A stretch of DNA of 64,000 nt from Protopterus annectens (GCF_019279795.1 NC_056745.1:510909823-510973822); one strand, 5' to 3'; shown: positions 23,530-37,822, counted from the stretch's first letter. Notes: generated from the sequence alone by a model not told the origin. A program made the numbers and translations.

Positions 23530-23768
23530 CCAAAACACACACAGACACACACACAGACAGACACACACACACAGACAGACACACACAGACAGACACACAC
23601 ACACAGACAGACACACACACACACACAGACAGACACACACACACAGACAGACACACACACACACAGACAGACACAGACACACACACACAGACACACACAC
23701 ACAGACACACACACACAGACACACACACACAGACACACACACACAGACACACACACAGAGACAGACCA
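23530..23768. repeat. Compound (CA)n/(CACAGA)n microsatellite
   Basis: About 240 bp of CA dinucleotides regularly interrupted by CAGA units. The long Val/Cys and Thr/His frames across it are artefacts. Confidence 0.97.
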
Positions 23769-23879
23769 AAAAAGAAAAAAAAAGGCTGCTGAGCATAACT
23801 CAATGCCACCTCCAACACCAACAAACTATATATATCCAAAGAGGGGGATGTTGAGTTGGTATTACCAGTAAGGTAACGT

Positions 23880-25017
23880 ATTCTATGAACTTATACGAAC
23901 ATCTTCTGTTACAGGTAAGTAGGACTTGCACAACTCTCCTATGTTCAAAAACACACTCCATCACTGGCATATGGGTAGATTCCCAACACTTAACCAGACT
24001 GGGAGGAGAAGGGATAAGGGTCCAGCAGCCTCTGGAGAATGGTCCTAGCAAAGCCTGCTCTGGATTTAGAAAAGGATTCCAATTTGCAGTGCTTCATAAA
24101 GGTATGGACAGAGGACCAACTTGCTACCTCTAGAATACTCCTAGAGTCCACTCCTTTCCAATAAACCACTGAAAAGGAAAAGTTCCTGGTGGGTGTAACA
24201 AAGAACAGTACCGCAGGACAATCAACAGTCAACAGTTTGCCTAGACTTGCATATAGGTTGACCCTTCTTTGCCCCGGTGTAGGAAATAAAAAACCTTTCT
24301 GCCTTCCTGAAGGGTTTAATTCTGTCTAGGTAGTACCTGAGCTGCCGATGCACATCCAGTGTATCAAGTATCCTCTCTCCCTTATTCTTTAGGTTATGTG
24401 GGAAGAACACAGGAAGGTTAACAAACTGACTGAGGTTGAATTCTGAGACCACTTTCAGCACGAAACAGGGATTAATGTGCAACACAACCTATCTATCCAT
24501 GTGGAAAATCAGGTAAGGTTCTCCTATCATGAGAGTTTTCAGCACAGAGACTTGCTTTATAGATGTCAGAGCAATAAGCAAAACAGCTTTTCACATTAAG
24601 GACTTTGGATCATTCTGAGCGGTAGGTTCTAAAAGCGGTAAGATCAATTTTTCAGGAAAGTAGTCGAGATACCATGAAGCAGGAATTTGCTTTTGAGGGG
24701 ATCTCAAATGCAATACTCCTTTCATGAACTGTTTTACCAAAAGAGAAGAGGGGGAGCCACTGAAACAGGAGCAGAAATGGGTGCTATATGCCCCTTAATG
24801 GATGCATATGATAAGCCACCCTGTAGTTCACACAAATATTTCAAGAATAGCGGTATTTTAACATCAAAGGACCCTCTGCTCCCATTTAGGCACCACTTTC
24901 AAATGGATGAGGTTTTTCTGAGCGTAAGATTTTCTAATAGCAGATTTTCTGGCCTCCTTTAACACCTGCTGCACCATCCTCATGAAACAAGTGCCTAAAC
25001 AGAATCAAGACAATTAT
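23880..25017 (-). mobile_element. DIRS-D relic, left part (ICR and recombinase)
   Basis: Decayed minus-strand DIRS. An ICR-like stretch at about 23880-23990 (acatatgggtagattcccaac-like ending, as in other copies) precedes a recombinase relic. The element is interrupted at 25018 by a Penelope-like element and resumes at 28217. The left terminus itself is too decayed to place exactly. Confidence 0.75.
23990..25000 (-). pseudogene. DIRS-D tyrosine recombinase relic
   Basis: From the right: VLKEARKSAIRKSY (about 24950) corresponds to VILEARRPSTRKVY of DIRS-B. LDVHRQLRYYLDR lies at about 24330, and ILEVASWSSVHTFMKH with SKSRAGFARTIL at 24040-24140. The HSTR box region is missing between 24180 and 24230, and several stops are present. 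Inactive. Confidence 0.8.
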
Positions 25018-25340
25018 CTAGGCTGTTAACCTCAGCAAGCCAGGAAACAATGAATGAAGTCACAGCACAATTCCACAGAAAATATGTTTATTCACTGCAA
25101 ACAATTCATTAAGTGCTTTCGTTCAAGTGCATACTGAACTTCATCAGAACAATTAAGTCAATCTCAACTTAGTAATTATACAATTAAAAAAAAAAAATCA
25201 CATGACCAGCCAAGACTGAACACTTAGACACAGAGATTTAAAATTCTAATTCTGACCCGTGTGAACACCCCCCCCACACACACACACATCTAAATATCAT
25301 ACTTCCATTTTAAAATGGGAGCTAATGAACAAGTGATCAA
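25018..25340 (-). repeat. PLE left inverted repeat (pLTR)
   Basis: The reverse complement matches 27890-28216 through caggaaacaatgaatgaag, the hammerhead-like core, tcacatgaccagcaag-like, cacagagatttaaaattcta and attttaaaatgggag, with about 10-15% differences plus a length change in the CA/TG run. Confidence 0.88.
25111..25147 (-). ncRNA. Hammerhead-like core, PLE left pLTR
   Basis: Minus strand: CTGATGA, A, stem II GTTCA/TGAAC (five perfect pairs), then CGAAA and GCACTT. All invariant core bases of the CUGAUGA/GAAA boxes are present. Helix III is short or unclear, as reported for Penelope hammerheads that may act as dimers. Confidence 0.6.
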
Positions 25341-25661
25341 CTACTTCAAAGAAAAATAAATAAAATAGAGACATTGCAGAATTTGAGAGTGGAAAGGCAT
25401 ATCCAAAACCACCAGGTTTCCATGGAAATAGCCCTTCATCCAATCAGTGTGAGGCAGAGGCTTCAGTGGAAGGAGGAGACAACCAGGCCTTAGAATCCAT
25501 CCCTTCAGACTCAGAAACAGTGTCAGAAAGAATCAGGAGTTACCAGCAGAATGGCCAGAGACAACATTACAAAATGAACTGTGAACCAGGGAACTCGACC
25601 GAAGAAACAGCAGTACCACTGCTAACAGAAACAAGTTTGAATTCAAGTTTACAGCAAGGTA

Positions 25662-27440
25662 TTGACACTAACTGTGGTTAACAACTCTAAAAATGACTTT
25701 CACATTTACAATTTTCCTGACATGGAACTTTGGGCTATGCATGCAAATTTGTTAGCTAAAGTGTTGTTGTTTGTTCCTTTAAAACATATGGACTTGGTGA
25801 AATCTATTATTGCTGTGAAAATGTATACAAGAAAACTGAATTTATGTCTTTGGTTTAACAACAATGATTCTACTAATAGGGTAAGCACTGAGTTAAAATG
25901 TCCAAGTGTGTTTAATCCCCCATTACACTCTTCCATTAATATGTATGAGAAAAGTTGTGAAAATGCCATTAGAGTGTTTAATAAGTGTTACAAGTCTAAT
26001 AATTTTTGTAGTAATTTAAGTAGCCAGGAAGTTGACCTTCTTAAAGAATTAACTACAGACAGTAATATTAGGATTATAAAGCCTGACAAGGGGGGTGGGC
26101 TTGTTGTTATGAATCGTGTAGACTACACAAACAGAATGAATTGCTTGTTATTCACTGATGGTTAGGAGTCAGTATCAAAGAATGAAATACATGTTGGTTA
26201 TCAGAAAATTGATGGAACTTTAAATGACTTGTGGCTTGAAGGAAGTATTTCAAAGCAAGATTATGACTTTATGTTCAATGATAAACCAGTGGTGGCAAGC
26301 ATGTTTGGCATCCCAAAGATTCATAATGACATTAGTAACCCCCCACTCCATCCTATTGTGGATGCCAAACAGTCAAAAACTTATTATATTAAAAAAATCT
26401 TGGATGAGAAATTTAAGTCAGGTGTAGTTAATATACAAGACTCCTAGCAATTTTTGAAAATATTGAATGAAACAGAATTCTCTTGTGATCTTATATTTGT
26501 GACCATTGATGTACGCAATCTTTTTTTTCTGTAATATCCCATGACATTGGGTTAAACTGGTTTGAACAGCAGTTGCAAAAACATGCGGGGTATACGGCAA
26601 ATGAAGCTTATACTTGGTGTACCCTTACGGAATTAGTATTAAAACACAACTATTTGTATGTTGAAGGACAATTTTTTAAACAGGTGAGTGGAGTTGCTAT
26701 GGGAGAAGCATGTGCCCTCACCTTTGCCAACTACATTATGTCATTCTGGGAAGAACACTATATATTTAATGGACCCTATGTGGGAAACTGGGTGTCCTAT
26801 ATGAGATTTTTGGATGACATTTTTATGTTGTGGAAAGAGCCTTTTAATATATTGAGTGAATTTTTAGAATACATAAATAATACAGTTGAGTTTTTAAAAT
26901 TTTCTTGTAATGGGATATGGAATCCATTGCTTACTTAGATGTAAAAGTATCAAAGGATAGGGTGAACAGTAGATATTTCTCCAATGTATATCAAAAACCT
27001 ACTTTTTTGAATTTGTACCTTTACTATTCAAGTGGGCACCCACAATACCAGATAAAGGCTGTAGTTAAAGGCCAGTTTGTGTGAGTAGCCCACGTGGTTT
27101 CAGAACACACCAATTTTTTGACTGAATGTGGGAAACTAATGGATTTTTTTACTGCAAGAGGTTACCCTTGCAAGTTAGTTAACAGCATTAAACTTCAGGT
27201 AGTACAGAAGAGAGAAAATGGCACTTACTTTCCCATTTTAAATAGCAATTAAAGTATGCTATCTCCAGTGGACAATGCAGATCAGTTGGATAAAAAGGTA
27301 TTTCTTACCTATTGTTTTGACTCACAAGAAATAGTGAACATTATGCACAATAACTGGTAGATTTTTTTCTAATGACATTGACACAATACAAAACCTTGGA
27401 ACAAAGCCTAGGATAATGTTTAACAATTATTAGTAAGGGG
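25662..27440 (+). pseudogene. PLE reverse transcriptase, broken
   Basis: Telomerase-related RT of a Penelope element. Blocks in order: ELTTDSNIRIIKPDKGGGLVVM (25,045 bp into the window plus about 1 kb, near 26080) before the RT core, MFGIPKIHND near 26310, CDLIFVTIDV (motif A region, near 26490), GVAMGEACALTFAN (motif B, near 26690-26740) and RFLDDIFMLW with the catalytic DD (near 26805-26835). Later frames to 27300 carry the thumb. In-frame stops occur at 26163, 26446 and 26937 and shifts between them, so the copy is dead. A weakly related N-terminal open stretch lies at 25466-25681. Confidence 0.85.
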
Positions 27441-27453
27441 TAGCACTCACAGT

Positions 27454-27925
27454 TTGACAAACCCACGCAAAAGAACTGGCACATATAAGTGTGGGAGTTA
27501 TAGCCAGTGTAAACACATACTTGGCAAGGAGCATGCAGTCATAGCTAACAGAAAATATGGATGCAACCAATATTTCAATTGCAGTTCTTGTAACATAGTA
27601 TATGCAGCTTTATGTGACACATTTCCAAGTTTTTATACACGGAAAACTTCAAGGAGACTAAGAGATTGAGTATACAAACATTTTTTAGATATAAAAAAAA
27701 CTTAGCAATTCATTGTACAGGCACATTAGCATTAATCAGGGACATGATTTTAAGTTTCATGTTTTAGATTATGTTACGTTTGATGAACAAGGTAAAACTA
27801 CTGCATCACATTTAAATTACAAGGAAGTTTTATGGCAGATTAAGTTGAAAGCAACTGTTCAACCAGGATTAAATGAGTGTTGTTCATTAACTCCCATTTT
27901 AAAATTGAAGTATTATGATATTTAG
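27454..27925 (+). pseudogene. PLE GIY-YIG endonuclease domain and C-terminus
   Basis: C-terminal nuclease that nicks the target. It starts with a Cys/His-rich linker (CGSYSQCKH, CNQYFNCSSC), followed by NIVYAALC and FYTRKTSRRLRD, the GIY-YIG core in the form used by Penelope elements. A stop at 27667 and a shift follow. The conserved C-terminal stretch HISINQGHDFKF...LKATVQPGLNE then continues to 27925. The catalytic Arg is kept in SRRLRD; the fold is otherwise decayed. Confidence 0.8.
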
Positions 27926-27970
<45 letters not shown>

Positions 27971-28216
27971 GTCACTTGGGTTAGAACTAGAATTTTAAAT
28001 CTCTGTGTCTTTAAGTGTTCAGTCCTTGCTGGTCATGTGATTTTTTTTTTAAATTGTATAATTACGAAGTTGAGATTGACTTAATTGTTCTGATGCAGTT
28101 CAGTATACACTTGAATGAAAGCACTTAACTAACTGTTTGTGGTGAAGAAACTTATTTTCTGTGGAATTGTACTGTGACTTTGTTCATTGCTTCCTGGCTT
28201 GCTGTGGTTACTGGTC
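27890..28216 (+). repeat. PLE right inverted repeat (pLTR) with TG microsatellite
   Basis: Partner of 25018-25340. It includes a (TG)n run at 27925-27968, where the left copy has a shorter CA run. Confidence 0.88.
28090..28126 (+). ncRNA. Hammerhead-like core, PLE right pLTR (one core change)
   Basis: CTGATGC, A, stem II GTTCA/TGAAT, GAAA, GCACTT. The last base of the CUGAUGA box is C instead of A, and stem II has one G-U pair, so this copy is probably weakened compared with the left one. Confidence 0.5.
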
Positions 28217-28229
28217 TGGAACCATCTAG

Positions 28230-29960
28230 GCGGTTAGCTGTAGCTGCTTCAAAATGGGGTGCAGCAGTTGTGCCTGACACTGTGTGAGCAAATCCAGAGT
28301 CTGAGGAAGTGTGTGGTAATTGCCATTGGCCAATACCATTAGAAGAGAGCCAAGACTGCCTGGGCCAATAGAGGGTCACCACAATGACATTTGCATTTCT
28401 TTCTGAACCTTCAGAAGTACCTTCTGAATCAGTGCAAATGGTGAAAATGCATACAGAAATATTCCCATTCAAGCGAAGAATAATGTGTCTGCCCTCCATG
28501 CATGGCTGCAACAATGCCTGAACAGAATTTCTCCAGCTATCTATTTTGAAAGGAGGTGACCACATCTATCTGAGGTGTTCCACACACACGGACTAGAACC
28601 TGGAAAACTACTGCCTTGAGTGCCACTCATGTGGGTCTACCAGGATCTGCTTAGTCTTTCTGCTAAGAGGTTTTGCTCTGATGAGCTGTATGATGCCTGA
28701 AGAGACACAGGATGCTATAAGCCAGCTCCCAGGCCATCACCAGCACAGAGGCTATGTTCTTGTATACCTCCCTGTTTGCTGAGGTACCACATCACTGTGC
28801 TGTTTGTCTGTAACTACCAGAAGGGGACTCAGAGTCCATAGGTGGTGAACGACTTTCATGGCATGGTTTATTGTCAACATTTCCATGATACTGCTGTGCT
28901 ACAGTGTCCTTCGGCTCTGAAGTGGCTTTCAGTTGCACTCACACTCCCCCTGACACAGCTCCCTATGCAAAGTTGGATGAATCTGTCTGCGCAGTTTGTG
29001 CTGGAACAGGCACGAAGTGAAGACTTTTATTGATGGTTAACTGTGCTCTCAACCACTAACTGTTGAATGGGCAAGCACTGGTAACACAGATTCCCGGGAA
29101 TGTAGGTGCTGGTTCCAATAACTGCAGACATATCGGTGAAATTTCCACATGTGGAGAGTCTAGTAGTATCATGAAAATCATGGACACCATAAGCCCTAAC
29201 ATTTTTAGGAATTTTATTGAAGAGGCGAAGTTCCTTTTGGAGAATTTCTGAAACTCCATCTGGTAAGACCGGACCATGTCATTGGGAAAAAAAGGCCATT
29301 CTTTTTTGAAGTCTATTAAGTACCCCAGGAAGAGTCTTTGTGAGTGTGTCAGGTACAACTTCCAAAGGCTCAACTCGAACCCTAGTTGGGATGGCAAGGT
29401 TGGGGCCTTTTCTACTGATTCCAGACAGGAGAATATAGACTCTGGACAGATCAGCATGTTGTTCAAGTAAGGAGAGATGAGAATGACAAGAGTCCAGCAG
29501 TGGGCCACTACTGGAGCATGGCATTTAGTAAATACTCAAGGTGCACTGGATAGCCTAAAATCAATGCAGAGAACTTGTGGTGTGAACCAGACAACAAATC
29601 TCAGATGTCTCCTGAAGCAATCAGCAATGGGAATATGCATTCCGAAAGTCCAGAGTCATCATGAAGTAGCAGTCTAGCAAAAGAGGAACCACTCTCTGCA
29701 GGCTGAGCATCTTGAACTTGGGGACCTTCATAAAGAAATTCACAAAGATAGGTCCAACACCTATCTCCACAATATCTCCCTTTTGGGAACCAGGAAAATT
29801 CTGGAGCAAAAACCTTTCATCCTTTCCAAAGGAGGGACCGATTCTATGACCCCCCAAATCCAGCATCTGACGCAGGGTAGGAGGAAATAAAGTCTGGTAT
29901 GGCAAGTGAAGGAGCACTCCCTTGAACTGAGGCAGATGTTCCTTCCGCTGTCACTTGTAA
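28230..29960 (-). pseudogene. DIRS-D RT/RNase H relic
   Basis: RT start at about 29830 (RFLLQNFPGSQKG, like the YSRLFLVPKKG block), then VPKFKMLSLQRVVPLL (about 29710) and MMTLDFRNAYSHC, motif A with its Asp (about 29650). The motif C region reads SPYLNNML (about 29475), where YLDD has become YLNN. The methylase-like end (WPRQSW) is at about 28360. Inactive. Confidence 0.75.
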
Positions 29961-30379
29961 CTTCTGCCAACAATGCTAAGCATCCATTTGTCGGAAACTG
30001 ACAATCAGGCTGCCTTGCTGAGAGCTAACTTTCAAGATGGCGCACCTAGAGGGGGGACTTGGGAAAGATGCATGCTGTGTCATGGCATAGTCATAGGTTA
30101 GAAGGGGAAATCCACTTTTTTGGGAAAGGAACTCCGCTCATTAGGTTTGGCAGAATTTTCATCCTGCCATTTCCTTTTGGTGCCTTGGCTTTTGTTCAGC
30201 TGGGACTTCTGTTTGCTAAGCTGACGAAATTTAGCCTACTTAATGAAGGGAAATTTAGGAATATGGGACATTTTAGACACCCCTTGCATCAGTTTACCTC
30301 TGTCATCTCATTGTTTAAGGATCTAATTAACTGCTGTAATAAACACACAATCAGAATCAAGTGGAGCATTCATAGTCTC

Positions 30380-30580
30380 TTTTTTTAATTCATCAGAAAA
30401 GTTGTGACTGTGCAAGCAAGCATACCTCCTTATCATTCTAGAAGTCGTTGCATTTCTAGAAACAGTATCAACCCTTCCGAGGCACTCTTTAAAGCATATT
30501 TCGATACTTAAGAAACCTTGGACACATTATCTTTGAAACAAACTTTCTGCTCAGCAAGTAATGATGCAACAAACATCTAA
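30380..30580 (-). pseudogene. DIRS-D gag fragment
   Basis: Minus-strand reading RVDTVSRNATTSRMIRRYAC and then HNFSDELK corresponds to the SRVAATGSVLRRHAWL...LSDHVK segment of DIRS-B gag. Only the central part is recognisable. Confidence 0.6.
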
Positions 30581-33290
<2,710 letters not shown>

Positions 33291-33299
33291 AAATAAGTA

Positions 33300-34260
33300 C
33301 CCACTTGGGAACCTTTCCTTTCTTACCGTTTGATATTTTTATGTCACCTAGAAAAGGTGAACGTGAATGTTGGAGGAAGATTCCACATAAAGACCATCAT
33401 GACAAGTGTATTTTGTCTTGGTTCTTCTTTAGTCGTTCACTTGGAAAAACAAAGACTCAACCTTCCTATGCTGGACACAATGTCAGTTGCGACTTCCTGC
33501 ACTGACAACCAGATGTATCCAAAGTCGTCTACGAAATCTAAACTTGAGACTTCAGCTGTCCAGCCCTTACCAGGCATCTCCAATGATGAGACCTTGGATC
33601 GTTCGGTACCTATGCCCACCCCAACTATCATAACCCTCTCAGAGGCTGATATGGAGCACATCGACTGGGGCTGATCTGACATCTGTTACAGACAAGAAGG
33701 GGTAACTGAGGGGCATCCCCTCAAATTCCTATCAGATAGGAAGTACCTGGTTCCTAAATTGAAGTTCATCAGGGTTCTGACCCTCCCAGGTTTGTGCAGG
33801 CAGACGTTCATGCAAAACAAAAGGCATAAACCTAATCATTCCTCTCCCTCTCAGTTAGTGAGAGAGCCTTGAAAAGAAAAACAAGACTTTACCAAAGGGC
33901 TTTTTAAAGCTTTTATCTCTGTGGAATCTCCTCTATATTTCCAGGTTCCACCTGATATTAGGGCCCCTTCTTATACTCATTTGAAAAGGTAGAGGGATAC
34001 TTCTCTAAGGAGGAAGACCATGACTCTGAAGATGAAGATTCCCTGGTCTATACTTCTCAGATCCACTCTTTCCTGGCTGTGACTTTTGAAGGAGACGCTT
34101 CCTCTCATTTTCACTCCCGATTCCCCTTTAGAAGAAATTTCTTTTGGGGACACCATTGTAAAAATTATTTTAAATGGGAAAGTTTTAAAACATATGATGC
34201 CCAACAGAGACACTATGCCTTACTGTAGATAGATCCCCTAAGCCATTTGCATCCCTTATA
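33300..34260 (+). pseudogene. DIRS-E: plus-strand DIRS gag relic
   Basis: The plus-strand reading CWRKIPHKDHHDKCILSWF (33380-33430) aligns with the conserved gag N-terminus CGKQIPHRDYHNLCIPCLG of DIRS-A/B/C. Downstream a Ser/Thr/Pro-rich stretch ends in an acidic block (EEDHDSEDEDS, about 34010) and SPLEEISFGDTI (about 34120), the same order as ASPPEDFSFSETL in the other copies. Frameshifted. No RT or recombinase is seen beyond 34260. This is the only DIRS copy in the opposite orientation. Confidence 0.55.
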
Positions 34261-34399
34261 TGGTAAGTGAAACTGTTTTGTTTACCAAAATGAACTACCT
34301 TGTCCTTGCACCGATTGTTAACATGGCTTAAACAGCATTGAAGCTATTGTGAATAGTTGAAGATTAAACAACACCATATTTACAGTTATCTGCAAACTT

Positions 34400-36050
34400 A
34401 GTTAACCATAAGCCAGAAATGCTGGCCTGGAGATCTGAAAAACATATGCAAAATAGGAGAGGGCTCAAAATTGAACGTTAGGTATACGACTAGTAATTGT
34501 TTTGCTTTCAGAAGTGGCACCTGCTACTCTAACCAGATGGATAGCTGATTATCTGACAGAACCCATCACATGATTTAAGGATTTATATTCAGATTTACAA
34601 GTCTAGCAATAATGCTTGCATGGGGAATAGTGTCAAAGGCCTTGGCCAGGTCTAGATGTGCTATATGCACTGCATAACCAGCACATCCTTTCCTTCAATT
34701 ACTTTTTCAAAGAAATTAATAAGTTTAAAGAAGCAGGACCTTCCTTTGATAAAGCCAAATTGATGAGGGTCCAGGGTTGATTAATGAAGTCTGCAGTAAT
34801 GTGTTCCACAGCTTTATATATTAGGCTTGTGAGACTAATGGGTTTATAGTTGCTAGGAGCCATGGTTGGACCACCCTTGTGTAATGGCATTACAATAGCT
34901 GTTTCCAGGCTCCAGGAATGCAACCAGTGGAGAGGCTTATATTAAAGAGTTTGACTGAGGGGTCAGAAAAAAACATATTTGGCACTGATAATCAGGCAAC
35001 TTGGTATGTTGTCAGGGCCCATGGATGAAGTATTCTTAGTTTTTGAAAGAGCTAAGAGAACTTGTCCCATACTAATTCAAGAGGGTAGCTGGGATTGTGG
35101 AACCTGTGGGATAGCTATAACTACTGGTGGAATAAAATTTGCACTATATTTGTTAGCTAGGATATTAGCCATTTCCTTTGGTTCAGAGAGTATAGTATTA
35201 TTGTAGATTATCTCCAGAAACTGTTGGGTGTTAGTCCTTAACTTCCTGACATAGTTAAAGAAAGATTTGCAGTTATTTTTGGTTTTAGTGGCTATTTTAA
35301 GTTTACCCTCAGATTATAGCTTCCTAATGGTTCCCTTATGGTTTCCCTTAAGGTCTTTGTTAGTTTGCTTAAGTATACTCTTAAGGTAGGTAGAATGAGA
35401 CCTCTTATAAGCATTAAGCAGATTTCTCTTGTTATACAATTTATTTATATGGATATTCCAACACAGGAGTTTGTTTTTAAACTTCTCTATTTGCTGCAGA
35501 CAGGGACTGTCTTATCAATGCAATTACTTAAGTGTGGGTGGAAGTCAAAGGCCTAGGCAGCAGCTTTAGCAATAGGATCTTTCAGAGGACGATTACTGCA
35601 GAATTTATTTAAGTCATCAAGTAACTAAAGAAAGTTTGCTTTCCAGAAGTCCCTAAACACAGAACTACTTACAGGTGAAATATCACCAGTTTTAAAAGGA
35701 CAAGGTAACTCAATTATACACTGATTTAACAAGACATGATGATACATATAGAGTTGTGCAAGAAATGGTCATATTTCTGTGGACAAGATCCAGGATATTG
35801 GGGCTCCTAGTAGGATGGTTTACTTGTGAATGTGAGTTAGCATTTATAATGCAAGGAAGCACCAGGCATGCTGACCACTAATAGTGTAGGTCAGCCAGTT
35901 TATTTCTGGACAGTTGAAGTCCCCCAGTAGAAAAGTATTGAGCTTAAAGGGAGTTCCAGCTAACACATTAAGACAGCTTATCATGCCCAGAAAGGGACAT
36001 ATGTGTTTTGTAGCTAGCTCTGAAGTGGTAATTAGTCTTGTTTAGTGTGA
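34400..36050 (-). pseudogene. Old CR1-like LINE relic (endonuclease and RT start)
   Basis: Minus strand. The endonuclease segment LLGDFNCPEINWLTY (about 35900) matches LGDFNYPNIDWENY of the 62-kb CR1 copy. The RT start reads IVMPLHKGGPTMAPSNYKPI with SLTSLIYKAVE (about 34800-34890), matching VVPLHKGGASTDPGNYRPI of 41354-41638. It is truncated on the 3' side near 34400. Frameshifts throughout. Confidence 0.65.
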
Positions 36051-37467
36051 TTTGGACTTCTAGGAGTTCACATGTGTTGTCCCAAGGAATGTGTCATGAG
36101 GTGATGATATCCTCACTAACTGCAGCTGACTCTGTTTCTTTTGCACTTCCTGCCTATATACCTCGCTGCTATGCTCTGAAATGTTTCCACCATCCTCCAG
36201 ACAGAAACTGATCTGATCACGCTCAATGGATGTTGTTGCTGCAGCATACAAAACCTGGGAAGGGAGGTGTAACTGTTTAAGTTAGTAGGAATGTGAGGAA
36301 TACAACAATTTCAGTTTCTTTTCAATGGAATCAAGCAAGTATAAAGTCAAACGCCTAAACTTGCACACAACCCATAGCCAGCTCCACTCCCCTTTAATCA
36401 CTCAACTTAATTAGAATTTTTATTGCTCATCTCAAAAGCAGGTCCTATGCACATTTAAATATTCACTGCTAAGGCTGATGGACTAATCAAATCAACAAGG
36501 GTCCATTTTCAGCCATGGAATTGTCACAAAAATCACTGAAACGTCAGCAATGAAAAAAAAAATTCTTATAATTTGGGGATGAACTTGAATTTTATATACT
36601 TTTACACCACCCAATAACATACAACGGACAGCATCAAGAATACACAGCTAATGGAATGGTTAGTTAAATGAAAGAGTCGCTGTAGTTTCGATTGTTTCTT
36701 ATTTGTTGATATGTGTTTCGATGACTGACTGACTGACTGAATGGTGTAAGCTAGTCAATACTAGAGAGAAAGGTGTTGTGGAAGTGTGATAAACAGGTTG
36801 GAGACAGACTCAGACCTTGGTTGCTATGGTAGTGTGGATTAGGTGGTAGTTTAGTATGTTTACATTTGTAGCTGTAAAGGGAATTTAGCTCCATTACACA
36901 AGTGCAACGGGTACTAAGGCAACAATCCCTAATCACATACATGTATACTGGAAGGAAGAGGAAACATGGTTTTCAGTTCTAAACTTTTTGATTTTATTTA
37001 CAATAAAATAACTTATCTCCTTTCACTTTAACTTAATTCCAGTGTTTACTGGGTGTCTTTTTGTTCAAGTTTTCTGGGGTGCTCCTAATTTTCACCTCAG
37101 AATTTAGCTCTGTCTTTTATAAAACATGTACTTCAATTCAATGAAGCTTCAATTTTATGTGGAAAAAGTAAGAAATCTTTTCTTACAAAGTAACTTTATG
37201 GTGATTAATCGCATACCAATACTGAAATGAAGCACGTAGTTGTATGTGTTTGCAGAAAGTCAAGTAGACTACATAACTGAAAATATAATAGCCAAATACA
37301 CACACCATAAACATTTCTTCATTATTTTTACAGGATTACAAACATTACACTGGTAGAAAAAAATAGGAAATCATAAAATCAAACCAAACATCACTTGGGA
37401 TAGAGTTGACACTCTGCACTGTATACAGATTACACAGAAAACACCGATTTTTACTACAATTCTACTG
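36051..37467. other. No recognised genes
   Basis: 36385-36490 weakly resembles the Penelope terminal fragment at 5850-5960 (ccctttaatcactcaactta; cctatgcacatttaa). 36722-36741 is a short (GACT)n run. The remainder is unrecognised. Confidence 0.4.
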
Positions 37468-37475
37468 CAAGCTAA

Positions 37476-37814
37476 TAGGGTTACCACCTGTCCCACTTTG
37501 AGAGGGACAGTCCCTCTTTGGGCAGTTGTGTCCTGACAAAAAAAATATTAAAAAGGGCAAATGCCCTGAGATTGTAGGACATAATTATGTCCCATACTTT
37601 ATGTAATAGTTGCATAGTTATTTCTGTATCTAAAATACCTAAATGTTATAAGAAACATAATAAGCAACTAAACTGCTACAAGAATAAGCTTTTATTTAGG
37701 AAAAAAAGTTAAGTTCTATCTTTTGTACTGACCGTGGGTATGTGTCGGCCTGTAAAATCTGATGTGTGCCCCGAAAATGCCCCACTTTGGCCATTTGAAA
37801 AGGTGGCAACCCTA
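37476..37814. mobile_element. hAT-type non-autonomous DNA transposon (MITE)
   Basis: Terminal inverted repeats TAGGGTTACCACCT (37476-37489) and its partner TAGGGTTGCCACCT (complement of 37801-37814) differ at one base. They are flanked by a perfect 8-bp direct repeat, CAAGCTAA, at 37468-37475 and 37815-37822. An 8-bp target duplication is typical of the hAT superfamily. The 339-bp element has no coding capacity. Confidence 0.88.
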
Positions 37815-37822
37815 CAAGCTAA

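Larger units (their letters stand above)
25018..28216 (+). mobile_element. Penelope-like element (PLE) with inverted terminal repeats
   Basis: A 3.2-kb plus-strand element inserted in DIRS-D between its methylase-like and recombinase regions. It has an RT and a C-terminal GIY-YIG endonuclease, the combination diagnostic of endonuclease-bearing Penelope-like elements. About 320 bp at the left (25018-25340) is inverted relative to the right end (27890-28216). Each end holds a hammerhead-like motif. The coding region has stops and shifts. Confidence 0.9.
28217..30580 (-). mobile_element. DIRS-D relic, right part (RT/RNase H and gag)
   Basis: Continuation of DIRS-D after the PLE. Minus-strand readings include VTLYWPRQSW (about 28370, methylase-like end), RNase H and RT traces, and a gag fragment around 30400-30480 (MIRRYACLHSHNFSDEL). 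Several stops per 100 codons indicate an old copy. The right terminus is not recognisable and probably lies near 30560-30700. Confidence 0.75.

Noticed and set aside
23413..23839. Open frames of about 125 codons on the minus strand
   Set aside because: They cover the CA/CAGA microsatellite and have no other content.
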